Positions 37,220 through 50,035 of a stretch of 64,000 nucleotides of DNA are shown here, one piece after another. Source of the DNA: Glossina fuscipes (taxonomy: Eukaryota > Arthropoda > Insecta > Diptera > Glossinidae); NCBI RefSeq assembly GCF_014805625.2, contig NW_023998414.1, positions 31,258,528 through 31,322,527 of the forward strand. Reading direction: 5' to 3'. Numbering within the stretch: position 1 is the first letter of the stretch; each line of letters begins with the position of its first letter. The notes beneath the pieces were generated by a model, which ran no database searches, was not told where the DNA came from, and saw only the letters and a program-made list of their open reading frames with translations. Made by a program: the position numbers and the translations under genes.

Positions 37220-37620
37220 TTTTATATAAATTAACAAATTCAACCTTTTTCTTTCTTTAAAAACCACACAATGCACTTACACAGAGAAAACACCCGTCTA
37301 TACTGTTGCCAAGAATCGCAATATGATTGTCAAGCCAGCAATTTGTGGGGAAAATTTTTAATGTTACTAAAGAGAATGAATTATTTGTTATTTATCGATT
37401 TTATCGATAACTCTTATCGTTCATTCTTTCTCTATTATATTGAAACAAAAAAGTAAATTGTACGCGTACATATTATTAAATGTAGAAGAAGACGATTTTC
37501 TTTAATTATTACTCTTAAACTCTTAAATCTCTTAAAGCAGCAGCATGACCATGGGGAGTTGTATTACGTTCTTTCTGTAAAGTAGCAGAATATTTAACTA
37601 CTGTTTTGTTTAATTTGATA

Positions 37621-37656
<36 letters not shown>

Positions 37657-39015
37657 AATTTAGCCAGAGAATAAATTCTAAGACTAAAGTCTTATCGGCT
37701 TATTAATTTGATAATAGCAATGCATTTGTCTTAAAATATGAGCCGTCCAGTTTAAAATGCACGACACTTAGAAGAAGTCTGATATTGTAGACAAAGTTGT
37801 AAAATTTATAAATTTAGGTTTATGTCCATGGTAATTGATTTTATGAAACTTGTAAAACCTTCCTTATTTAATAACGGGGTGGTTTTGCAACTTCAATTCA
37901 TTTCTATATAGAACTTGAATAATTTCTTTAGAAATTGTAGATGATGCCAAGTTTTTGCTTTATCGATAAAAACAAACATGCCTGCTATTTTAAAAAAAGT
38001 AGTGGATGAGAAACGAAAACTATAATGCAGGATATGAAAAAGTACATATGAATCTATCTTAAGCGCTTTTGAATACGACAAACGTCCGCCTAAACTGAAT
38101 ATACCCTGTACCACAAATGGTGTACAGTAAATATAAAACAAATAAGTGTATTTTACCCATAAAATCGTCACAACAGATCACGAATATATTCGTTTTTCAT
38201 TTTGTTAATATATGCACGTACTGTTTTCTATTCTTTAAGAAAGAATTTCTATCGAAGTTTTGGCCGCATAATGCGCTATGGATTAAAATGAAATTGATAT
38301 TTTTTATTTGCTTTCATTTATTATTTCGATACAAATGGTGTGAAAGATTATTTCAAAATTCCAACAAAAGGTAAGTTTGGTTCTTTTTAATTCCATTATT
38401 ATTCGTTCCAAATGAACGATATCGACAAGAGCGATAGCAATTATCAACTTTCACGCGCGACAAAAGTCGTAATGACATTCCTTAGCAGAAATATGAGAGA
38501 AAGCAATGGCTAAAATTGTAAATATAAATAAAATGAAAAGAAAGGGCGAAAGAAGAAAAGAAGAAACGATAATCGTCAAAAGAGATTGAATTTTTTGCAT
38601 TACGTAAATATCGTATACGAATGTGATCGCATTGACTTGATTTATGGTTGGATTATGGTTGTTTCTGTGGACCTATTGTTGGCTTTTTGCAGTCGATGTA
38701 CACTTTACAATTGGTAAATTACTAACTTATGAGGTTGTTAATGAAATTACACTTCATTGGAAGAAGAAGCAATGAAAGAATTTATTTATTAAATTTAATA
38801 ATTTTTATTATTATAATTTATTTGGTCCATTGAGATAAATGCTAGGATTAAATAATTAGAATGAGCACTAGTGCTAGGCAATATTTTTAATAAATAATCA
38901 ATATATTTAATTGAATTTTACTTATGAAAGTGTGTTATGTAATTTGATTTAGAGAAAAAATAAAAATAAAAAAGTAAGCGCATGCAAGGGCAAAATTTTG
39001 ATTACTTAACTATTT
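37220..39015. other. Intergenic region upstream of CCT2
   Basis: Would contain the CCT2 promoter and 5' leader (exon 1 sits next to TTTATATAAAAATG on the minus strand) and the 3' region of the bHLH gene. Holds a (TTA)n tract at about 37618-37655 and a palindrome of dispersed repeat family A at 38106-38127. No other gene. Confidence 0.5.
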
Positions 39016-42000
39016 TTAATTTTTATTCGCTGCATTGGCACAAAACGTACAAATTGTAGCTCTAACATTGCTTGATTTATCACTGCATTGATGGGTTAAA
39101 TATACCGAGCAAGGTCTTTCAACATTACCTAAAAATAATATAAACGTAAACTTACAAAACAGTATATAGATAATATGTAATGTGCGTGTATGTATAAAAT
39201 TCTTCAACCATTTTTTTTAAATCAACGTAAGCTTGGGTCCGCTAGTGCAGATGACTCGTAAAGGAATCCTTCGAAATTCAATTACTTTTCCATCGCATCG
39301 ACGGACACTACCAATTTTGGCGACATCCAAAATTTATAATCACTTTATTTTAAAAGTAAATGCGATATCCGAAATGTGTGCCATAACATCCACAACGATA
39401 TAGATATGATTCTTCAAGTTATATAATAGGTGATTGCATGTATTTTGATCAGTTACATATATATATTCATGAATATAATAAATAAAGTAATGGAAAGCAT
39501 CAATATACACAATGGTTACATTCGATGGTCCATTGGTCCATTTCTCCACATAAAATAAAATAACAATTTTTCATTTAGTATTTTCGAGTTATCCAATGTA
39601 TACCGATAGCAATCGTGGAACGGTCAAAATTGCATTATCGACATTTTAGACGTTCTCATGTGACAAGGAAGATCCAAAAGGAGGGAAAATGGCTACCATA
39701 CTAATTGACTGAAAATGCCAGTTTGGAATGGAAAAAATTTGTGTGACATATTGTGACGGGATGAAAAATGGATCTACTAAGACAACCGGTCCCAAGCGCA
39801 AAAAGTCATAGGTTAGTCCAAAGAAGACACCCAACGGCGACTCCGAGCCGCAATATTCATGTCCACAAAGTTGTGTTGTGCATATGGTGGGATAAGCGAG
39901 GTGTTGTGTATTAGGAGCTGCTAAAATCCAATGAAACTGTTACTGCAGAAATCTACCGACATCTATCTAACGAATTGAATGAATTGTTGCAAGAAACACC
40001 AGCAACGCGCGACCGTACGTTACAACCGTTGTCAAAGTTACAGTGTTGTAGCTCGAACGGGGAGTTCGGTCGCAGCCAGGGCACTCACTCAGGCATAGCT
40101 TTTTCTGATTATCACTTATTCAGATCGATGCAGCATGACTTGTCTGGCAAGCGGTTTCGAAATTTCGAAGAAGTGCAAAAATGGATCGAAACCAATATTG
40201 TTCTTACGACACGGTATCGCTGTAGAAAATGACGGAAAATGCTTTGATGAATGCATGTTGGACTAGTTTTTCCCAACATATGGCTTTTTCCTGAATGTAT
40301 GACTTTTTCCCGGGAAAGAAATAATCAAGATACATACAAGCACCTAATAAAGTGGAATGAAAAACAAGTAAAAGCACTATAGCGCCACTATCTTACGCCA
40401 GTTCAAAATAAGGTGTAGCGAAAGTGATCAAAAAAGTAGTCCGATCCGCATCATTTTCAATACCAGTCGTCCGCGAGTTAAACCATTTCAGTATATTAAA
40501 TTTTATTAAGATATCCTAAAATTGTTGGGCGAGCACAAGGAAAGAAGATCGACAGACAGACAGACAGACCGACGAGCTTCAGAGCGAGATTTTGAATCGG
40601 TCAGTATAATAAAAGTATAATAAAATAATAACACAAGTCCTTCTGGGTATCGCGCACTTCGGCGCAAATTTTTTATACCCTTGAGCCCACAAGTGGTGTA
40701 GGGTATAATAATCGGCTTCATTTGAAATTTGAAATGCTCTAGCATTTGTGTCATTTTGAATGAAACAAAAATGATAGCATATGTTATAGCATTTACGACC
40801 GACCGTCAGTGTGTGTTAATTACTATTATTAAAAAATATTTTCATATTTTAATAAACGCGATTGCTGTCGAGATCTATGAAAAGTGCTTCTGAATGATTT
40901 ATCAATTTTAGTTAAATAACATTACAAAAATAATGTAGCATAAGCAGTGTCAGCAATGTGAAGGTTCCGATTTTTCAAGTGGCTGAACAAAATTTAACTA
41001 TATATTATACTTGCGATATCAAATTTTTTTTTTTTGGAAGATAATGGGCGCCTCAAAATTAAATGGTGTTTTAAGTGTATGTTCCGAGTTAGGAAATGAT
41101 TCGTAATGGCCGCAAAAGTAGTTTTAATGCGATTTGTTTAAGGTATAGTGTCAATGGAACGGCCTGCCTAGTTATTGCATAAAGAACGTAGCAGTGCCCT
41201 TAGCTTTTTTGAAAGAAAGATGCATTTGCAAAATCCAATTTTTTTTTTTTTAAATTACACACATTTACACACATATACACACATTCACAGATAAGTGATT
41301 ATTTTAAGGTGTTTTGAAGGATATCGTGATTTTATCGCATGCGATTTTCATTAATTTGCATTTGAAAGAAAATTTATTTGAATGCAACATTGAAATGTCA
41401 GATCATTTTGCGGCATCTTTCGCTGGAAGCTTTAAAATTTCTGTTTCAGTTTTCCATATTCGAATCGAAAAATTTTGTACATTACGATTTTCGAAAATTG
41501 GTTTCCTTTCCCGACAGATAATATTTTGCGGATTTTTATGCGATTAATTGTAAAAATCTTTGATTTATTTGTAAAAATCTTTGTGTGGATGGGAAACATG
41601 AGCAAGGCGTAAATAATCACGATTTTGATAATATGGCAGTGTTGGTGGAGTAGTTAGAATAGGAATATCAGGGCGTTTCTGTATAATTAATATATCGCAT
41701 ACCACTTGTGATATAAAAGCATATTAAGTTTATGTGAATGTATGCAACAACCAGAAGGAGTTGAGAAAGACTCATTTTTTACCACAGTAATCGATTCAGA
41801 AAGTGATTCTGAGTGTGTCTGTCCATCCGTCTTTCTGTCTATATTGCTTTCCTTTGTTTAATCTATCGTCTGCAATTTTTGAGATATTTTAACGGAATTT
41901 GTTACGCTGACATGTTCTGCTACGATTTTTGGTAATGCTTCTCACATAATTCCTTATTTTAAAAAGTCGTTATACGAATAACTGTAGGATTATATAGTGG

Positions 42001-43906
42001 TGGGTCGCGGTTAGGTTGTTTACTTACTTGTTTTTGAAATAAAAATTGGTTTAATAGTTTACTTATTTAAATGAACCAATACAGCTCTTCTTAGTCGAAC
42101 CGAATTGAATATTGAAGATGGATGGAGGCACAAAATACAGATTTTTCTCATATATCCTCTACACCTGTGAGATAAAAGACGGAGACACAAATCCACCCAC
42201 GATCACCAGCAAAGACGTTAAATTTGAATGAACTCCGATTTCTTATTACTCAAGACAAGTATCGTACCATACATGTAAGCATAGTATACGATTGCAAGAA
42301 AGAACTAAGATTCTTTCATTCGATATGGGCACATCATCCATTATGGATGATGATAATACAAACTCTTAAACAATTATGAACCTTTTATAGTTAGTTGGTT
42401 GTACATCCGAAAAATTGTTGTGCGTGGCTCGCTTGAGCTTGACTTTTCTCTTTACACCGATAACCGAAGTATGAGAGGTATATATATATATATATATATT
42501 CTTGATCAGCATTAAATTCTGAACTGATTTAAGCATGCCCGTACGGGCAATTGTCTAGCATCTGTGGTAAACATTCTCTCGTTTGCAAACATGAAGGCAT
42601 CGTCTACACTCTTGTAAAAGAATTTGACAATGATCTAAACTTTTGAAAGAACGGGCCAAAGAACACCTTCGCTTACCGTGTTTTTTGCAAACAGGAATAA
42701 GCGGCCGCGGCCAATCCATATTATAGAATGTGAAAGTATAGGTCTTTTCCCTCCTATTAGGATCGCGGTGATGGCTATCTTTCGAATCTATTGGTCACGA
42801 CCAAATATAATTTTCTTACTTGTCTATAACCTAAGAGGTTTTAAGAGGTTTTCGAGCACGAAATAGAAATGTGAATATGTAATGAATATTCTAAAGTCGC
42901 ATCGAAAAACATTGTCTATTGAAGGAAGAGAACAAATGATGATTTTTTGCTGCTTACTCGAGCATCTATTAACAATTTTAGCAAATTTTCAGAATTAATT
43001 TGACGAGAGTAACGAGAAAAGGGCCGAGAAGAAGCTTATGCGTTTAGATAAAGTTTTGAGTTTATAAACGTGAAACAGTCCGAAAGACGAGCATTGTTAA
43101 ATTCATAAGGCGTTTCTCAATTATCCAGGATTAAGTGTTCCATTCTACTATATGTATATGTCCTGCAAAATAAATGGGAAGCTTGAAGCAGAGACAAACC
43201 GCATTCAGTTGAAACCTACGAAAGTTGTATCTTACGAAAGTGCATGGCCTTGCGAACGTACACTTGTAACAACTAAAAACACTATAGTGGGACACGGACC
43301 ATCATTAAATTTGCTACAAGATTCCACAATTATTCATATAATGGATTTTCAAAATAAAGCGTTATATAGGAAGTCGGGTCGGAAAAGTCGTCTAAACGGA
43401 ATCATTTTCGATAGCGTTCACGATTTGCGATAAAATTATCTCGAAAATTGCGGCGTATAGATTGAATAGAAGACAACAAGACCGACAGATGGACAGACGG
43501 ACAGATAAGCTTAGATCGATGTAAAAAATGACTCTGAATATTGGGTCTATCTTATATCGTTGTGGATGTTGCGTAATTACACCTTTACATCACAAGTTAT
43601 GTAGGGTACAAAAATTATATATGTATCTATATTAAATTTTTCTTTTTGTTTTTGTTTCTAATTAAAATTAAACTTTTCAACATTTACCAGTTATTATAAC
43701 GGCATCGAGATGGGATATATAACTTTTTGCTAAGCGTAAAATTTCAATTTTTGATAATTTACGATCGTGGGGCTCCGTCGGTATTAAGGTACGCAATGTA
43801 TTAAAAGCAGCATTCACGCTAAACGAAAAATAAAATAAAGCGAATTGTTATGCCTAGCACCAATACATATGAATATATGAATTATATATAGATGTAATAT
43901 ATATAT

Positions 43907-43946
<40 letters not shown>

Positions 43947-44088
43947 CTTACCTTTGGGTACGACAGCGTTCCCGAGCGTTCACTGCCTGTCTTGGCTTGG
44001 CTGGACTATTCGATGAATCCGATTCCGATTGACTGATCCGACTATTTAAATTCGTATCTAATTGTTGGTAATTTGTATAATAATCCAT
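39016..44088 (-). CDS. bHLH transcription factor, paraxis/scleraxis (TCF15/SCX) type
   Basis: Three exons on the minus strand: 44088-43952, 43818-43688 and 39128-39016, with good splice signals and matching phases, giving 126 residues. The N-terminus is short and polar ([23 protein letters not shown]). The basic region is [13 protein letters not shown], helix 1 [14 protein letters not shown], loop TEPHDRKL, helix 2 [20 protein letters not shown]. The basic region and helix 1 meet exactly at the first intron. The C-terminal exon encodes [15 protein letters not shown] and ends in a segment with ICTFC, a motif shared by scleraxis and paraxis C-termini. The group binds E-boxes as heterodimers with E proteins and acts in mesoderm. 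The Drosophila counterpart is likely CG33557. The second intron, 4.56 kb, holds a deleted mariner and several family A repeats. A (TA)n tract abuts the first donor. Confidence 0.93.
39427..40346 (+). mobile_element. Internally deleted mariner element in bHLH intron
   Basis: Ends are imperfect inverted repeats of about 28 nt: TAGGTGATTGCATGTATTTT at the left, and the complement of the right end reads TAGGTGCTTGTATGTATCTT. The 920-bp length is well short of an intact element (about 1.3 kb). The 3' half retains transposase sequence ([32 protein letters not shown]), including the third catalytic aspartate in SDYH. The 5' half is largely missing or unreadable. It is similar along its length to the copy at 50036-51191, so both belong to one family. 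Confidence 0.8.
40347..43687. repeat. Dispersed family A and B repeats in bHLH intron
   Basis: Family A copies carry a terminal palindrome built on TATACCCT...AGGGTATA (40674-40707), plus polypyrimidine/purine phrases such as GACAGACAGACAGACCGACG (about 40553-40573), GTCTGTCCATCCGTC (about 41817) and GACAGATGGACAGACGGACA (about 43484). Each is followed at a roughly constant distance by a CGATTCAGAAT-like phrase. One family B copy is at about 42470-42830. Otherwise non-coding. Confidence 0.55.
43917..43946. repeat. (TA)n tract beside bHLH exon 1 donor
   Basis: About 15 TA units end five bases from the GTAAG donor (43951) of the first bHLH exon. Confidence 0.9.
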
Positions 44089-44309
44089 ATTGTGTATTAA
44101 TATTATTAATTAACGTTAATTAATGGAATTTTATTTTAAAATTTAAATGAGTAAATATTTTAAATGCTGCCTTGCCTTCCTATAACCATTAGGCTTTCTC
44201 CCACAAGACTAAATTGATTATATACATCTTTTAAACACTTATAGAGATATATTGTGAAAGATCTCATTTTTTTTTTTTAAACTAGAGCATAGCAATATGA
44301 GATATTGCG

Positions 44310-44353
<44 letters not shown>

Positions 44354-46230
44354 TACATACATACATACATATATACATGCACCTACGTATATGTAAACAT
44401 ACACGGAATATAGGTTCACCAATCAAAGAGAGGATTGGGCCAACGATTAGGTCGCATCACTACCATATTACACACAGCTACATATATTTTTTGTGTTTTT
44501 TTTTCTTCCAAAAAAGCAAAGGCAAAACAAAACAAAACAAAACAAAATATTTTCTGTTCATCAGCAACGGAGATAGGAGATAGGAGATTTGTGGTTTTGT
44601 TTTCTTTTCCTTTTCCCGTCTGCCTTAATGCCATCACGATACAGCGTATGTTAGAGTTTTCGTTGTGTTTACTAAATGTGTAAAATGAATTAAATCATTA
44701 ATGACGACGACAAATTGCCCATAAATACTTTATGAAATGAACAAGTATCATTATTATTATTATTATTATTATTATTGTTATTATCACATATGATCATTTA
44801 AGTGAAATGCGGTCGTCACACATGGACGCAAGTGGTTATTAAATGTTTTCATGTCATCTTTTATATTTTCATCTTTGTTTGGTTTTGCTGAAAACTCAAA
44901 GCGAGCTTCAAATTCAATGTGGTCAGTGTTAATATACACGCGCAACTGAGTATTAGAGAAGGATTCCCCTTACATTCTGTAAGAGTGAGTGTATTAAAAA
45001 AAACACAGTCTTATTTATACTAAGAACACTTATTTATAGTTAATGCGCGCAGGAATAAACGGTTTCGATAGTTTTCTCTTCATTTCATCGAATAAAATAA
45101 AAAACTCTTAGCTTAGATTTACGCTTAATCGTATAATCTACATCGGATACATCGGTATCTTGGGTTACACTGGGTATATATATATATATATATTTTTTTT
45201 TTTTCTTTGGAAAATCATGAAAACTGAAATGTGTTATAGAATTGGAATATGGAAAATAAAAGAATAAAATTGTATTCTAGAACATACAGATAAAGGTAAC
45301 TACATATTTCGTAACCGTGTAAAAGTGAATAAATTCTTGATTGAATTTGATTTAAAGATATTTTAATCGAGAGCTTCCTTATATACCACATTTTTAAAGC
45401 ATGTCGACCCATTTGTCTATCTTGCTTTCTTGTGTCCAACTCATAGGCCACAATTTTTAAGATATTTTGATAAAATTTGGTCAGAAAGTGATTCTCGATC
45501 AATCTATGCTGCAAGTTTTGAGATGCGTTCATGAAATTTGGTACACTCTGTACACGTGTTTTGGTCCAAGGACAAACGCTATCTAAAATGTTTCAGTGTT
45601 CAAAACGTTGTATGAACAATTTCATTAAACGAATTGTTCGGTAGGGCATTTAAGGGCGGATTGTGACCCACTATTAGGTTTTAACTTGTTTTATTTCGAC
45701 TCTGAAAATAAGAGACTTTGCCACAAATTTTATAATTTCATCTCAATCTTATACTATTAACTAGAATTCAGTCTTTCACAATATCACGATTTTTCTTCAC
45801 TGTATATGTATTTATCCGAACGAGTTACTAATACGAAATTCGATAAGTGTCCGTATTCGTTCGCTAATTGCTTAATGCATTGCCTAACTTGTTAGTCGTA
45901 ATTGGAAAAAGTCCGATTGTCACTGTCTAACACTGTTTAAAAGAAATCGAATATCGTGTAAATCGAGAGACGATGTATTTTGAAAAATCAAAATTTTCGC
46001 CATAGAAGCAACCCACTGTCCCACTTTATTTTCGCATTGCTCTCACAACTTTAGATTCAATCATCCTCTAAATAGGTTCAATAAATTCATCCCGAGATCT
46101 AATATGTTGCTTTTTTTTTCTTTCTTCAATTTACGCCTTTAAATGAACTTGAACGCTTAACTGTTATATTGAATTTTTGCTGGAAAATGAATCAAGTATG
46201 TCGGTTTAGAATTGATTGAGTTAATATGTT

Positions 46231-46262
46231 TGTACCCTACATCGCTTGTGGTGCAGGGTACA
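46231..46262. repeat. Family A terminal palindrome, best copy
   Basis: A 32-nt near-perfect inverted repeat: TGTACCCT ... AGGGTACA, with CACC/GGTG-type inner arms. Followed by TTAAGTTTGTGCGAACG, a phrase also seen after the degenerate copy at about 41690. Confidence 0.75.
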
Positions 46263-49200
46263 TTAAGTTTGTGCGAACGTATTTAACGCCCAGAAGAGTT
46301 TTATCTTAATATAGATCCATTCTTTACTATACACGAAAATGATTTTGAATCAATCTAAGCCCGCAAGCAGCGAACGTTACTGAAAATCGATCCAGATTTT
46401 CGATCATTTGCCATAAAACAATCTATCTTGAAAAGACTTTATATGGGAAAATATTGTCATCTTCAAAATTTCTCGAAAAAGTGCGCTCGAGTATAGTATT
46501 TGGACATTTTAACTAGGTTTGAAGAATTTGGCCCGGATGAGGTAATTTTTTGATTTTTCTCTCATATAACCGTTTCTACGGAAACTGATATAGTAACAAG
46601 CCATAATTTGTAATATTTTAGGGTGAAACTTAGTTCATAATAGTAAATTGATAAACGTATATACCTTACGGAGTTTGGACCACGTCTAGGTTTATTTTTT
46701 GTATAAATATGTCTTCGCATGAAAATTATGTGTGAATTTCTACGGTAAAACGAGTGAATAATAACTGTATTAGGCAAAGTGATGTAGATCATCTATTGAT
46801 CGACCTTGCCCGTATATAATGCTCTTACTTGTTTTCTTTTTTGTTCAGAGAGCGACTCTCTGTTATAGCAGAGAGTACATATTTCTTATGAAAGTTTTCA
46901 CTGTTTTACGGTTAGATGCTCTTATAGTTGAAGGAGTGTAATATTACTTACTATTACGAGCGGGAAAACTGAGACAACTGAGACCGTTGGCGCTTTATTT
47001 AATTAATCTCTTAGATACACTTTTAAGATAAATTAATTACAATTTCTTTTCGCACAATTAAATAAAGAACAATTTAACTGTCTATGAATCGAATGGATTA
47101 TGATTTTGTTTACACGCATTTAAAAAATTACAAATAAATATATTATTTAGTACGATGGCAATATGTCCACATATCTTGAACTGCCTTAAAAGTCCATCAT
47201 TCGGTATTTTTAAGTTTTCAAGAATTAACGCCAATGTGTGATTCCTGTCATTGACGCGTATGCTTATCATCGAGAAATGGTAATATTTTATAATACGACG
47301 ACGACGACGACGACGACGACGAGTATACTCGTATACTTACCTTTACGTTGCACAATTTAAGCGTGTATTTTTCAAAGGCTTTGCGATATTGAACTGATTG
47401 AATGACAAAGCTTTTAACAAACATTATTAAGAAACATTTTTAAAACCATTGTCATCGTCTTATTATCGTTCATCAAACATGCGATTGCTCACTAGTGAAA
47501 AATGAACGCATTCGCACTATATTATTAACGGGAGACTCTTTCTTGAAAGCTTAGAAAAATGTTCCGATATTTTGCTTCTTTTATTATTCTTTGCCTGTGC
47601 TTTGGCATTTAAATTAATTAAGCTATTAAATGTGATAAACGATCGGACGATCGGAAATGCTATATAAATTGTCAGATTCCCGCCTTCAGTTTTGGTAAAA
47701 TGTAACAAAACGAACTTACAGCCGCCTTCTGGTCGTTGTAATCGTCTCAATAAGTGGTCAATGAGAAATGAAAAGAGTGAAGAGTGAAGAGTGAAGAGTA
47801 AATTTCGTCTGTATGCGAGAGTTTCAGCGATAATACGAATTCGGCGATTGAAGCGAGAGATTACAACGATGATAATTTTCAGCGATGATTCTTCATTCGG
47901 TTATTTCAATTAAGGCGGCCCATCCGATGGTCAACTTTGAAGCACTTTAAACAAATTGAATGTGTATACCCGGTCAACCAATTGTGAATCAGTTTCTTAA
48001 ACGATGTAACGGCTACAGCTCGCCATTGTATGCTGTACCGCAATTGATTTAATTAAGTTATTCATACAACGAGTCTCCAAAATACGGCACTATATCGGAA
48101 GCGTTTGAAAAAGTGGGCCGTCCGATCCCAACCACTTTCAATAGCATTTGTGCTTGGGCCAAGTAGAGGTGAGCGTACATTAAAACATTTCATGAATGAC
48201 GGCTGGTAGGGTAGGAATACAAAAATTGCTAGACAGATAGATTGACGTACAGACAAGCAAGCAGACAAGATTAGATCGATTGAGAGAGTGATTCCGAATC
48301 GATCGGTATAGTAAAGTGTGGACCCAACTCAAGTTCTTTTGGATTTTGAATACATCCGTATAAACCTTGTAAGCTAAATGGTATACGATATGAAATAAAA
48401 ATTAGATTTACATTATTTGTGTAAGAAAAACTTTGTGGTCGAAAGGATTATCACTATTCCTTTTACTTGAGAAGCAAAAAAGCGGACAATATTTTCTTTA
48501 TCATTAAATTCTAGCAAGTGATACCTTACCTTTTGTTGATATTTTTAATTTTCTTTTACTTATAAATGGCTAAGCAAATGATGTACGGCCTATAGTCTAC
48601 TGCTAGATTAATTAGCCTTCTAACAATTTTTTCGATCCGTAAAGTGGTTCGGGTGCGGAAAGAATGCTCGTTCTTTTTCGTATATATGAATCGTGCAAAT
48701 ACCCTGCGCTTGATCATATACCCGAAAATTGGAACAAGTAAGAATATTGTGTTTGGTTCTGGCCGAGTTCTCTATCTATACCTTTTATCTTAAAAAAAAA
48801 AAGAAGAAAAGCTCGAACACAATGAAATTTCGTTGCTCTATAATATTGGCTGGGCGTAAAAAGAGTTTTTCCACTTTTGTGCAAGTAGTAGGTAAGATAA
48901 GATTGTATTATTCTAGTTTAGGAGTAATGAGTAAATGCCTATTTTTGCGCTTTTGAAAGCAGAGCTCTTTCTAGCTTATGCAACACTGTGGATGCGTTCG
49001 TCGATCAATTTAGACCGCTTTTCCTACGTTCGATAATTTCCAACGTTTTTAACAAACTTAAAGCCTGTACTTTACTGTTTACGACCGCACAGATAAGCGA
49101 ACGGACAGACGGCCGTATTTAAATGCATTTAGAATATTATACTTCTGGGTAAGGTATAACGCTTAATTCTGCGGCAGTGGGTGTATTAAAAAAAGAATAA

Positions 49201-49329
49201 AATATTATCGCTCACATCTTTTGAAAAAGAAAAAAAGAGAACAACAAGTATGAAAATTATATTCGGTCGCGACAAAAACACTTAATATCCATCATCCTTA
49301 TCCTTTAAAGATAATATGAGATGGGCGCG

Positions 49330-49945
49330 GCTGATTTTTTCTATTTTCAAAAAAAAAAAATCTTTCATTGCATAGACGTGTGAACTTCCTTTTCGCTAAC
49401 GGGCGACTGTTGACAACAGATACTACTTAGCGCGGCAGACGGACAGATAGACGCACATGTTTAAATGCATTCCAAATTTGGAAATTATTCCTGCGCGTTA
49501 TAAAGGTATTGAGAAAAAAAATTAAATTTTGATACACTATTTTATTGGGTAGGCGTGATCAATTTTTTCCATTTTTGTACGGGTGTTACAGCATCGCCCA
49601 TAGAATATGCGTTCGTGAAAATATACAATTTTTTTATTCCTTTTGAAAAACGGAGGTGTTCCCAGTTTACGTCGTGTTGTGGGCATGTCTTTCGAACGAT
49701 TTCGCCTACTTTCAATACCAATCTGCGTGCAAGAGCTTTCCATGTGTCTACCAAATGTGAAATCGATAGCTTAATTTTTGCGGCTAATAAAATCTTTCCA
49801 ACAGACATTACACACACACGGCCATACTTACATCGATTCAGAATTTGATGCTAATCAAGAATATATATACTATTTGGGTCTTCGCAGCTTCCTTCTTGAC
49901 AAAATGAGTATAATTTTTATCCTTTGGTGATGGGTATAAAAAGTA
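49330..49945 (-). repeat. Dispersed repeat family B, copy 4 (inverted)
   Basis: Shares CTTTCAATACCAATCTGCGTG, ATCGATTCAGAATTTGATG, CTAATCAAGAATATATATA and the end GATGGGTATAAAA with the other family B copies. It lies immediately before the mariner at 50036. Confidence 0.55.
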
Positions 49946-50035
49946 AAACCAGTGAACGGTTCACCCTTTGCTATACTTTATTGAATGTTTGTTGCTTACC
50001 ACGAATACCATTTTATTCTACTCTGCTTAATATAA

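Larger units (their letters stand above)
44089..50035. other. Repeat-rich intergenic region
   Basis: No supported gene. Contains (TA)n at about 44314-44342, (AAAAC)n at 44526-44547, (TTA)n at 44749-44778, (CGA)n at 47296-47322, four units of GAGTGAA at about 47773-47801, family A repeats near 45360-45560, 46231-46470 and 48120-48400, and family B near 49330-49945. The upstream region of the bHLH gene lies at its left end. Confidence 0.55.

Noticed and set aside
47296..47322. (CGA)n run as a possible CRISPR-like or coding repeat
   Set aside because: Simple trinucleotide microsatellite without spacers or frame.
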